Assembly: GCF_000317535.1 (NCBI RefSeq)
Contig: NC_019757.1
Coordinates: 1,835,001-1,899,000 of the forward strand
Reading direction: 5' to 3'
DNA from: Cylindrospermum stagnale PCC 7417
GTDB lineage: Bacteria > Cyanobacteriota > Cyanobacteriia > Cyanobacteriales > Nostocaceae
DNA: 64,000 bases
Shown here: in pieces, positions 54,809-62,295 of the stretch
How the letters are laid out: the number at the start of each line of letters is the position of its first letter
Position numbering within the stretch: position 1 is the stretch's first letter
Notes under the pieces: generated by a model
Database searches by the model: none
What the model was told of the DNA's origin: nothing
What the model saw: only the letters and a program-made list of their open reading frames with translations
Made by a program: the position numbers and the translations under genes

Positions 54809-57562
54809 CTATTCCTCTGTGACTAAATTCATCGTCTGCGCCTTCTCCAGACAAACTTTAAACTTTTCCGCCAACACCTGTACATAGGGTTTATCGAGTA
54901 GAGAAAGGTGAGAACCAGGAATATAATGTATTTCTAATCCGCCCATCACAATTTCACCCCAGCCAAATTGCGGCTCATATTTCACACCTACAGCATCGGC
55001 TCGATTTTCATCCTCAGTCCGCAATAGAGTAACTGCACCTGGGTAAGCTTCAAAGGTATATCCCCAGAGAGCCTGGGAATTAGCACTAATAACGTCTAAC
55101 TGCTTCTTTGTGGAATCTATCTGTTGAACCATTTCTAATACTTGAGATGCGGCATTTAAGTAAGACTTATATTTCTGTTGAAGATGGTATTTAGCCAATT
55201 GGCTCAAATTCATCGCCTTATGCCAAATGTAATCAGGCCCTTTGTGGACAAGATTATCTAAATGCAAGGGAATTCGCTTCAGCAACGATAAGCGCTCACT
55301 ATAACCAGGACGACAGGTATCAAACATAGCCAGAAGTCCCACCTTTTGACCTTGTCTGTGGAGTTGTTGCGCCATCTCAAAGGCAACTACACCGCCAAAA
55401 GAGTAACCCCCCAGCAAATAAGGGCCTTGGGGTTGAATAGTTTGGATTTCTCGAATGTAGTGAGCTGCCATATCTTCCACGCGGGTATAAGGAGGCTGTT
55501 TTCCATTTAGCCCTTGGGGTTGTAGCCCATAAACTGGCTGTTCCGTTCCTAGATAAGTGACTAAATCACGATAACAAAGCAGTTCACCCCCTTGGGGGTG
55601 AATTAAGAAAACAGGTGGCTTGGAACCTTGTGGTTGCATTGCTACTAGAGATGACCAAGTCGCTATTGATTGATTCTGTAAGTCTTTCTTGGCTTCGGCG
55701 CGGATTATTTGCGCGATCGCTTCCACTGTATCAAATGGAAAGAGCGCGGCGAGGGGGAGTTTTTTGGCAAATTTAAGCTCTATTTCAGCGAATAAACGCA
55801 CGGCTAACAACGAATGCCCCCCCAATTCAAAGAAATTATCCTTCACCCCAATGGGTTCAATACCTAAAACTTTTTCCCAAATTTCTGTTAGCTGACATTC
55901 TAAATCATCACGGGGTGCAACAAAAGTTGCTGTCATCTCTGGCTGTGCTAAATTAGGGGCTGGCAAAGCCAAGCGGTCTATCTTACCATTGGGTGTTAAT
56001 GGCAAGGCATTCAAGAAGACAAAGGCACTAGGCACCATATAATCAGGCAATTTATTCTGCAAATATTGCCGTAGTTCTCTAGTGGTGGGTACTGGTTGTT
56101 GTTTAGGAACAATATAAGCGACTAAACGTTTATCTTCTGGGATATCTTCACGGGCGACAACGACAGCTTCTTTGATAGCGCCAGTGTTGAAAAGTGCCAT
56201 CTCAATTTCTGTAACTTCAATTCTGAAGCCTCTAATTTTCACCTGAAAATCTTTTCTTCCCATGTGAACCAGACAGCCGTCAGCCTCAATTCGTCCCAAA
56301 TCTCCAGTCCGATAAATCCGTTCGCTTCCACCTTGACAATCTGGGATAAATACAGCATTTGTTAGTTCTGGCTTTTGCCAATAACCAAGAGCTAAATATT
56401 TACTTTTAACGGCAATTTCGCCCACCCCATTCTTAACTTCAACCCCTGCTTCATCAAGCAGCACAATATCCATATCCTCAACTGCATAGCCAATTGGTAC
56501 AGTGCTATTTTTAATTTGGGTGTCTTGCTCAACAATAAAATTTCGGAAAGTTCCGGTTTCAGTTGCTCCTAAACTCGCATACAAAATACAGTTTGCCGAA
56601 AAATGCTTTTTATAAAGTTCTACATCTCTTTGCAAGGTAGCCTCACCACCCAATTTAACCAAGCGAATTTTGGGAAACTGCTCTCTACCTGTGAGAGTAT
56701 CTACAAAATGTCGAAAGAGTGTGGCAAAGGAATGATAAATAGTTATTTCTTCTTGAATCAACCAGTCAACTAGGTTGCTTAATCCCTCTTCTTTGACATT
56801 AAAAGAGTAGAGAGATGCACCATTTAGTAAAGTATAACAAATACACAATATTCCACCCAATGCACTACATGAGTAGAGGAAAATTACCCGATCCTCTGGG
56901 CTGATGAGTAAAGTGTTAGTATCATTCATGCAGTAGTGCAATGCATTGCGATGACTCTGCACTACTCCTTTTGGCTTTCCGGTCGAGCCGCTAGTATAAA
57001 TTATGTATGCTGGCGTATCTGGGACTATTTTAATAGTTGGATTTTTAGGGTAAATATTGTGTTCGATATCATCAATATTAAATATCTGACATCCATTAAC
57101 AGCTAATTTACTTGCCAAAGTCAAATTTTGATTGTTGGTGACTATCAAGACGGCTTGTGAATCTGCTAAAATATAAGCCAGCCGCTCAAGGGGAAATGAA
57201 GCATCTAAAGGTACAAAAATCTTTCCTGTCTTTAATATTCCCAAAATAGTGGTAATGTAACTTGCACTTTTTTCCAGCAAAATTACTATTACTTCTTGCT
57301 TTTCTCCTCTCAAAGAAAGGATGGATTTTGCTAAAATATTAGCATTGTTGTTTAACTGTTCATAAGTGAGTGTTTCTGTCTGGGTTTTGACAGCAACAGA
57401 TTGGGGATACTTGCTAACTTGTTCTTCAAACCGACTAGCAAGTGATTGCTCAATATCTACTTTCTTAAATTTATCAAATCCTAGAGGCGTTGTAATCAGA
57501 CGGTTGCAAACAAATTGTTGCTTTAAAGCTGTCTTGTTAATTGGTCTATAAAGATTACTCAT
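54809..57562 (-). CDS. Stand-alone A-T-TE NRPS-like synthetase
   Basis: A 917-residue protein with adenylation (about 40-535), carrier (about 550-620) and thioesterase (about 645-910) domains and no condensation domain. A3 is IYTSGSTGKPKGV, A10 NGKIDR (K527), carrier Ser584 in LGGHSLLAV, thioesterase GGYSFGGVV (S721). The core residue that binds an amino acid's alpha-amine, an Asp in nearly all A domains, is Leu235 (SCSALGGI). So the substrate is probably not an ordinary alpha-amino acid; an alpha-keto, hydroxy or aryl acid is more likely. Product unknown. Confidence 0.9.
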   Translation of the reverse strand: MSNLYRPINKTALKQQFVCNRLITTPLGFDKFKKVDIEQSLASRFEEQVSKYPQSVAVKTQTETLTYEQLNNNANILAKSILSLRGEKQEVIVILLEKSASYITTILGILKTGKIFVPLDASFPLERLAYILADSQAVLIVTNNQNLTLASKLAVNGCQIFNIDDIEHNIYPKNPTIKIVPDTPAYIIYTSGSTGKPKGVVQSHRNALHYCMNDTNTLLISPEDRVIFLYSCSALGGILCICYTLLNGASLYSFNVKEEGLSNLVDWLIQEEITIYHSFATLFRHFVDTLTGREQFPKIRLVKLGGEATLQRDVELYKKHFSANCILYASLGATETGTFRNFIVEQDTQIKNSTVPIGYAVEDMDIVLLDEAGVEVKNGVGEIAVKSKYLALGYWQKPELTNAVFIPDCQGGSERIYRTGDLGRIEADGCLVHMGRKDFQVKIRGFRIEVTEIEMALFNTGAIKEAVVVAREDIPEDKRLVAYIVPKQQPVPTTRELRQYLQNKLPDYMVPSAFVFLNALPLTPNGKIDRLALPAPNLAQPEMTATFVAPRDDLECQLTEIWEKVLGIEPIGVKDNFFELGGHSLLAVRLFAEIELKFAKKLPLAALFPFDTVEAIAQIIRAEAKKDLQNQSIATWSSLVAMQPQGSKPPVFLIHPQGGELLCYRDLVTYLGTEQPVYGLQPQGLNGKQPPYTRVEDMAAHYIREIQTIQPQGPYLLGGYSFGGVVAFEMAQQLHRQGQKVGLLAMFDTCRPGYSERLSLLKRIPLHLDNLVHKGPDYIWHKAMNLSQLAKYHLQQKYKSYLNAASQVLEMVQQIDSTKKQLDVISANSQALWGYTFEAYPGAVTLLRTEDENRADAVGVKYEPQFGWGEIVMGGLEIHYIPGSHLSLLDKPYVQVLAEKFKVCLEKAQTMNLVTEE

Positions 57563-58183
57563 TGATAGTCTAAAAGTAATAACTAAATGATTAGTGACTA
57601 GAGGAATTTAGGTTTTTACTCATCAGATTGAGTCGCTAAATTAATGACAAAATCAAGATGTAATATCTCCAGTTAGTTTCTTTTTTAATTCATGCTTAGT
57701 TGCTTGGCTGGTTCCAATTTGCTAGAATTTTCCAGGAGAAATAAAAAAAAATGAGTTTTATCTAAATGTGCCGGAAAATCAACGTAGAGTTTTAGCCTTA
57801 ATCTAAATGTGCAATAGGAAATTTACAGGACGATCAATGTTAGATTTTGCTCAATATAAGACACCATTTGCAGCGATTTTGCTTTTGAGAAGTCAGCAAA
57901 GCTTTTGAGGTGATGAATAAAAATAGATAGTACAACTTTTTAACATTGTCCGCTAGGATAACCTATCAGCTTTCATCAAATCTTTATTTAAGCTTTAAGA
58001 TAAAATATGATAAATTCCACTTTTAAAACTGGCACATTAGGTAATCAAAAAGTTTAATTATTATCTACCAGATAAATCTCAGAACAAATCTGACAGTATC
58101 AACATCAATTTGTCTCAAAAGTAACACATTAATGGTAAAAAATATTGCAGCTTTATTCCTAAGCAGTCAACACAACCAAGCTA
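57563..58183. other. AT-rich intergenic region, no gene seen
   Basis: About 620 bases upstream of the A-T-TE gene and after the last small gene of the toxin-immunity region. It must contain the A-T-TE promoter. No ORF, repeat or RNA gene recognised. Confidence 0.5.
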
Positions 58184-58405
58184 TTAGCTCAATGAATAAG
58201 AATTATCAAAATTACTCATAGGAGACCAATCAATATCTCGAAAAACAACCATCAAATCAGCAGAGAGGGGTTGTATAAATGAGTAAAATTCTTGAATAAA
58301 TTCAATAGCTTTAGCTGCTAGTTGCAAGTCATTCAGGTCTTCCAGGGGATTATTTACAAGTCTAATCTGTTCACCTGGAAAAGTATGTACAAAACAGTCA
58401 GTCAT
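58184..58405 (-). CDS. Small acidic protein, candidate immunity factor, copy 1
   Basis: A 73-residue protein starting at ATG 58405 (MTDCFVHTFPGEQIRLVNNP). Almost identical in its central part to the gene at 60730 over HTFPGEQIRLVNNPLEDL and FRDIDWSPMSN, then the two tails differ. I start here because an upstream ATG at 58453 lies in a decayed toxin fragment. Family unknown; the position downstream of toxin relics and the duplication suggest an immunity role. Low certainty on function. Confidence 0.6.
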   Translation of the reverse strand: MTDCFVHTFPGEQIRLVNNPLEDLNDLQLAAKAIEFIQEFYSFIQPLSADLMVVFRDIDWSPMSNFDNSYSLS

Positions 58406-58449
58406 ATTCCTATAACTAGTAAAGTTTACCGACTTTCTCAAATCCTTCT

Positions 58450-58492
58450 CCAAGCCAAGCTTAGGCTAAATCACCCCAATTAATTTCAATTA
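58450..58492 (-). pseudogene. Relic of the toxin body
   Basis: Codons read INWGDLA, stop, AWLGEGFEK on the minus strand, matching INWGDLAQAWLGDFEK of the toxin gene at about 63205-63251; 31 of 33 central bases are the same. The Gln codon has become TAA. It shows a toxin copy once stood here, before the 58184 gene. Confidence 0.65.
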
Positions 58493-58894
58493 GCGGATGC
58501 CAGTAGTCAGTTCATTTATGACCATATCCAGAAGTTTTGACTGACCTCGAAACTTTTCAGCAACTAACAACAACTGTTGCCTCTGTTCTCGGTCAAGTGA
58601 CCACGTTCGCAGTCCGTCGATCAAGACCTCTGCCAGTTCTCCATCTGCCTCTACTAACAAGCCAAGTAAAGGCTCGAACAATTGAGATGATGGAAAATTG
58701 GTTATTACCTGAATCAGCCTGACATGAGCTTCTTCGTCAAGTAATGGCAAATGCTGAAGACACTCTTGTATTTCTCCAGATTGGCTCAACTTATGAGCCA
58801 GTTCGATAACGACTTCGAGATAGTAGTCACCCCACCCATCAGGGCTAATCATGGGGTCAGTTACTATAGATAGCAGATCATCAAAAGTGGTCAT
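58490..58894 (-). CDS. Hypothetical helical protein, candidate immunity factor
   Basis: A 134-residue all-helical, acidic protein (MTTFDDLLSIVTDPMISPDG..., HLPLLDEEAHVRLIQVITN, QRQQLLLVAEKFRG). The helical hairpins resemble HEAT-like repeat pairs, but I do not recognise the family. It follows a possible toxin tip (58915-58998). Candidate immunity gene by position only. Confidence 0.6.
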   Translation of the reverse strand: MTTFDDLLSIVTDPMISPDGWGDYYLEVVIELAHKLSQSGEIQECLQHLPLLDEEAHVRLIQVITNFPSSQLFEPLLGLLVEADGELAEVLIDGLRTWSLDREQRQQLLLVAEKFRGQSKLLDMVINELTTGIR

Positions 58895-58914
58895 ATTGAA
58901 TTCTTGTCTGGGGA

Positions 58915-58998
58915 TTAAACTGGCAAAGTTTGACGCATACTAATATTTATTACAATGGGTAACCCCTCATCACTTGCAACTTGGGTTAATCTCACCAT
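58915..58998 (-). pseudogene. Possible toxin C-terminal tip relic 1
   Basis: Short frame reading MVRLTQVASDEGLPIVINIS then MRQTLPV before a stop. It overlaps the stop of the 58998 gene (TAATG) and has no plausible full gene. Placed directly before the 58490 gene. Weak on its own; it fits the pattern of tips before candidate immunity genes in this region. Confidence 0.35.
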
Positions 58999-59372
58999 TA
59001 AAATATATCTAGTCTTCCACAACTAAACTCTATGCAATAATTAACTTTAATTCCTCCAGGTAAATTAACATCTAGTTCAATTAGAATATCTCCCACTTGT
59101 AACAAATTATTTTCTATATTCGTTACTTTTGCTAATATTTCATATCCCAGACTATTATTTTTGCGTTTGATGTAGGGTGTTTCTTGTGTGGTATTCAGCA
59201 CAGTATATCCAGTATTAAAAGCAAGAAATGGCTCTTCTATAATATCACCTGGAGATTTATTACAAGGCTGACAGAAAGCAGCACATTCATAAACGCCATC
59301 AGTTATATGTAATAAAGCCTCTTCTGCATCTTCTGATAGAATTTCAATTGTTTTAACTAGTACATTCTTCAT
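58998..59372 (-). CDS. Hypothetical protein, candidate immunity factor
   Basis: A 124-residue, beta-rich, acidic protein with a CAAFCQPC Cys cluster (about 30-37) and a final FSCGRLDIF. No family recognised. It starts 5 bases after a broken toxin-tip frame at 59378-59542. Candidate immunity gene by position. Confidence 0.6.
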   Translation of the reverse strand: MKNVLVKTIEILSEDAEEALLHITDGVYECAAFCQPCNKSPGDIIEEPFLAFNTGYTVLNTTQETPYIKRKNNSLGYEILAKVTNIENNLLQVGDILIELDVNLPGGIKVNYCIEFSCGRLDIF

Positions 59373-59377
59373 TGATT

Positions 59378-59542
59378 CTACCCTAAAATTGGAGCTTTTT
59401 TAGCTACTTCTTTTACGGTCTTAATATGAAAAGTAGTAATAATGTTTGGATTATTTCTTTTGATTCAAACAAAAGCTACTTTTACTTTACCTTTTCCAGC
59501 AACGCTCTTAACATATCCACATAACTTATTTGGTAGCTGATG
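59378..59542 (-). pseudogene. Toxin C-terminal tip relic 2, with in-frame stop
   Basis: Reads HQLPNKLCGYVKSVAG, KGKVKVAFV, a TGA (59465-59467), then NPNIITTFHIKTVKEV and AKKAPILG before its stop. The continuation after the TGA in the same frame shows a recent break. The NPNIITTFH ending is like C-terminal tips of RNase-type polymorphic toxins. It immediately precedes the 58998 gene. Confidence 0.6.
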
Positions 59543-59544
59543 AG

Positions 59545-60075
59545 TTATGGAAGTATATACTCTTTCATATCTTCTTTAGAAGCTGGTACTAAAATTGACA
59601 AACGCAGATTATCTTCAGCTACATTTTGCTCATTTAGATACTGTTCCCAACCACACTCAGGACAAGATAAAACTATTTCATTAATATTTGTATCTTTCCA
59701 ATATTGAAGATAGCCTTCATTGCAAATTGGGCAACGTTCCCATTTAGTAAATAAGGCAAACTCACGCACGATTATCTCTAGCCGCTCAATAATATCTTTT
59801 ATATCTTTAGGAGGGTATATATCAGAATTTATCTGCGATTTTAGGTATGCTCCTGCTGTCAGTTTAACCATAGGGAACTGGGAAGTTTTATCCTCTAATA
59901 ATAACGATAAAGCCGCACATTCACTATTTAAATTTTGTAATAAAATTTGATGATGACAGATCCAGTTTTTTAAACTAGCCAGTAATTCATCAAAGTTATT
60001 TTCAGGAATAGGAGATATTAACTCTCTTAACTGCGGCCATATTTTTCTAACTATTGGGTGCTGTTTTTGACTCAT
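59545..60075 (-). CDS. Zinc-ribbon protein, candidate immunity factor
   Basis: A 176-residue protein with a mostly helical N-terminal part and a C-terminal zinc ribbon: CPICNEGYLQYW...LSCPECGWEQYL (Cys pairs at about 117/120 and 140/143). It follows a chimeric relic at 60085-60189. Zinc-ribbon proteins with this plan are often small hypothetical proteins; I cannot assign a function beyond candidate immunity gene. Confidence 0.65.
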   Translation of the reverse strand: MSQKQHPIVRKIWPQLRELISPIPENNFDELLASLKNWICHHQILLQNLNSECAALSLLLEDKTSQFPMVKLTAGAYLKSQINSDIYPPKDIKDIIERLEIIVREFALFTKWERCPICNEGYLQYWKDTNINEIVLSCPECGWEQYLNEQNVAEDNLRLSILVPASKEDMKEYILP

Positions 60076-60084
60076 AATATTACT

Positions 60085-60189
60085 CTAATTTGGTGGAACT
60101 GGATATGTAGTGATTAAGTCGCCAGCACGATGTGTAAGTATTTTAATATATAGTGTTATTTCTAACCACCAGCGAACTGAGTAATAAAA
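60085..60189 (-). pseudogene. Chimeric relic: immunity-gene start joined to a toxin-like tip
   Basis: Reads FYYSVRWWLEIT, which matches YYYSIRGWLEIT at the start of the intact 61916 gene, and then LTHRAGDLITTYPVPPN, a typical ending for an RNase-type toxin tip. The first half is related at DNA level to 62244-62280. No start codon. It precedes the 59545 gene. Confidence 0.55.
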
Positions 60190-60225
60190 AATTACCTATT
60201 TACTGATGAGTGATTACGCTTTCAG

Positions 60226-60636
60226 TTACCACCATTTTGGAAATTCACTATATTCCCTTTTAATCAAAGACAGTATCTCAAAATCTATTTGACAAGAAAA
60301 GTTAATTTTAGTTAGACCCTCTCCAACATTTAGTTCCTTACAAGAAAAGTTGAAATGTAATTGATTATGAACATTAGATATTTTTAATTCCAAGCATTCA
60401 CTCATATCTACTAAGATTGCTTCTACCTCAATCTTAGCTTCCAGTTGTGATAAAATCCTAACAAATTCATCCCATTGAGAACAATCAAACCAAATATCTG
60501 TAGCTTGATAAGTAAAAAAACCAGTAGGGTGTTCTATATGACATTTGACAAGCATTCTGAGGGAAGGTAGATAATCATCTACCTCTACCACTTCCATAGT
60601 GATACTGATCGGTTGACTAATATTAATATCTGGCAT
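60226..60636 (-). CDS. Hypothetical protein, candidate immunity factor
   Basis: A 136-residue beta-rich acidic protein (MPDINISQPISITMEVVEVD, DIWFDCSQWDEFVRILSQ, ending EFPKWW). Family unknown. It is preceded by the short tip-like frame 60647-60742. A candidate immunity gene by position. Confidence 0.62.
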   Translation of the reverse strand: MPDINISQPISITMEVVEVDDYLPSLRMLVKCHIEHPTGFFTYQATDIWFDCSQWDEFVRILSQLEAKIEVEAILVDMSECLELKISNVHNQLHFNFSCKELNVGEGLTKINFSCQIDFEILSLIKREYSEFPKWW

Positions 60637-60646
60637 AAACTTTCAC

Positions 60647-60742
60647 TTATTTAATCGGTAAAGCGTGAATCAGTGCTGGTAGCTTATCAGCTTGTCTTGG
60701 AGAAGAAAATTTTAGTTCCCAACCACTTTTCAGCATTTCCAT
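60647..60742 (-). pseudogene. Possible toxin C-terminal tip relic 3
   Basis: Reads LKSGWELKFSSPRQADKLPA then LIHALPIK before a stop; its start overlaps the end of the 60730 gene in another frame. Resembles the last 30 residues of a larger protein rather than a gene of its own. It lies just before the 60226 gene. Confidence 0.4.
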
Positions 60743-60957
60743 TGTGGAAGTAATGGCTCTATATTACTCATAGGAGACCAATCAATATCTCGGAAAACAA
60801 CCATTAAATCAGCGGAGAGGGGTTGTATAAATGAGTAAAATTCTTGAATAAATTCAACAGCTAAAGCTGCCAGTTGCAAGTCATCCAGGTCTTCCAGAGG
60901 ATTATTTACAAGTCTAATCTGTTCACCTGGAAAAGTATGTACAAAACCGTCTACCAT
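60730..60957 (-). CDS. Small acidic protein, candidate immunity factor, copy 2
   Basis: A 75-residue protein (MVDGFVHTFPGEQIRLVNNP), nearly identical in residues 5-65 to the 58184 protein and then ending in an unrelated tail (IEPLLPQWKC). The block of identity starts and stops within the genes, so it was copied by recombination. Possibly an immunity gene or a truncated piece of one. Confidence 0.6.
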   Translation of the reverse strand: MVDGFVHTFPGEQIRLVNNPLEDLDDLQLAALAVEFIQEFYSFIQPLSADLMVVFRDIDWSPMSNIEPLLPQWKC

Positions 60958-60972
60958 AAAGATTCACCTGAT

Positions 60973-61173
60973 TTAGATATTTCGGGTGATCCGAATTGAG
61001 AATTTTCCATCCAAATATTCAATAATAGTAGAAATACATGTATTATGCCGACCACCAGTCTGAGTGCGGACACGATAGTAAGAGGTCAGAAAATTTTTCA
61101 TAGGTGTTTCATACCAACACCATTCCTTCATATATAACCCTAATTTTTGATCTTCAAGGTAACTCAGCTGCTT
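60973..61173 (-). pseudogene. Broken immunity-gene fragment joined to a tip
   Basis: Codons read LSYLEDQKLGLYMKEWCWYE, matching SYINEQKLGLYMNGWCWSE of the intact 61916 gene, then run into LTSYYRVRTQTGGRHNTCI and ...FSIRITRNI before a stop. No start codon fits the first half. A later ATG could give a 42-residue peptide. It precedes the 60730 gene. Confidence 0.6.
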
Positions 61174-61179
61174 TTCCCG

Positions 61180-61734
61180 TTATTTGTACCAAATTACTGG
61201 TATACAATTATCCTCATCTTCAAACAAACAGTTGTATACAGTGCAGCATTGAGCCAAATCTAATTTTACGTTTGGAACGACTTGAGCCAGATAGGTTCGG
61301 TTTATCGGCTCAAATCCATTTCGTTGAGCAAATTGATCCACCTTTTGCATAAATTCCACTTGTAGGGGAATTTCTGGCTGAATCAACTGCTCAATTACCT
61401 GTCCGTTGCTATCCAATTGCCGACGAAATACTCCTGCTAAGTAATACGAGGTGATAACTGACATTTTCAACAGAACACTATACTTCTGCCCACCCACACT
61501 GCGGATAAAAGTTTGCTCTTGCTCTAGTGAACCTGGCTTGTCCAACGTACCAGGGTGCAACAGAATCTCATATGTATGGGATTTGCTATAGTTGAAGTCA
61601 TCAGTCCAGTTGAAAACTGGGTAGCCTTTAAACTCAGACTCTAGCTGCTTATCCCACAGTTGTGGATCGGCTGTTGGCGAAACAACCTTGTTGCTGTTTT
61701 TGTGAATTTCTTCAATTACCGTTTCCAGATTCAT
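61180..61734 (-). CDS. Hypothetical protein, candidate immunity factor
   Basis: A 184-residue protein of unknown family. It is rich in aromatic residues (YPVFNWTDDFNYSKSHTYE, VITSYYLAGVFRRQ), without membrane helices or signal peptide. Starts 10 bases after the toxin tip relic 61744-61921, which makes it that tip's probable immunity gene. The C-terminus ends CIPVIWYK. Confidence 0.62.
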   Translation of the reverse strand: MNLETVIEEIHKNSNKVVSPTADPQLWDKQLESEFKGYPVFNWTDDFNYSKSHTYEILLHPGTLDKPGSLEQEQTFIRSVGGQKYSVLLKMSVITSYYLAGVFRRQLDSNGQVIEQLIQPEIPLQVEFMQKVDQFAQRNGFEPINRTYLAQVVPNVKLDLAQCCTVYNCLFEDEDNCIPVIWYK

Positions 61735-61743
61735 ATCAATCTC

Positions 61744-61921
61744 CTATCGATTTGTCGGTACTCCATGAATGTTACCTTGTCCATCTATGTGTACCTTAAT
61801 CCAGGTTTCGCCATTCTGATCAATTACCTTACCTATAGCGGAATATCTGGCTTGGGACTGACCTAGGACTGGAGTACCTTTTAGCCAATTTTCTCCATTT
61901 TGAACTCTATTGTATTTAGCT
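61744..61921 (-). pseudogene. Toxin C-terminal tip relic 4
   Basis: Open frame with no start codon: NRVQNGENWLKGTPVLGQ, then ARYSAIGKVIDQNGETW, then KVHIDGQGNIHGVPTNR before a stop. A TAG closes the frame only nine bases upstream of the first visible codons, so it is a detached C-terminal segment, as found in orphan toxin modules. It lies between the 61916 and 61180 genes. Confidence 0.62.
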
Positions 61922-62284
61922 AATATCTATTAATAGATCGCTTTCTTGAAAAAGAATTAAATCATCATTTAATTTATACAAAAAATTAATTTCGCCATCT
62001 TCTCCTTGTATATGAAAATAACCACTTACTTGACATTTTAAATTAGCAATTTCTTGTAAAGTTAATTCAAGTAATTTAATCCCTTCCTCGGTTACGTCAG
62101 CACCATAAAAAATATATCTTGACCAGTTAATTGGTGTTTCGCTCCAACACCAACCATTCATATATAACCCTAATTTTTGCTCATTAATATAACTTTCCTG
62201 GAGTGATTTAATTTTTTCTACAACTTTGACAAACCTATCAGGTGTTATTTCTAACCACCCTCGAATTGAGTAATAATAAGACAT
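61916..62284 (-). CDS. Candidate immunity protein of the REase-fold toxin
   Basis: A 122-residue, acidic, aromatic-rich protein (MSYYYSIRGWLEITPDRF, LGLYMNGWCWSETPINW, YFHIQGEDGEINFLYK). It starts 11 bases after the toxin's stop codon and in the same direction, the standard place for the cognate immunity gene of a polymorphic toxin. The sequence is of the Imm type but I cannot name the family. Parts of a second and third copy survive as relics at 60973-61173 and 60085-60189. Confidence 0.72.
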   Translation of the reverse strand: MSYYYSIRGWLEITPDRFVKVVEKIKSLQESYINEQKLGLYMNGWCWSETPINWSRYIFYGADVTEEGIKLLELTLQEIANLKCQVSGYFHIQGEDGEINFLYKLNDDLILFQESDLLIDIS

Positions 62285-62295
62285 TTTTTAATACC

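Noticed and set aside
60647-60742. The 31-codon frame as an independent small gene
   Set aside because: It overlaps the 60730 gene and resembles a cut-off C-terminus, so it was listed as a relic instead.
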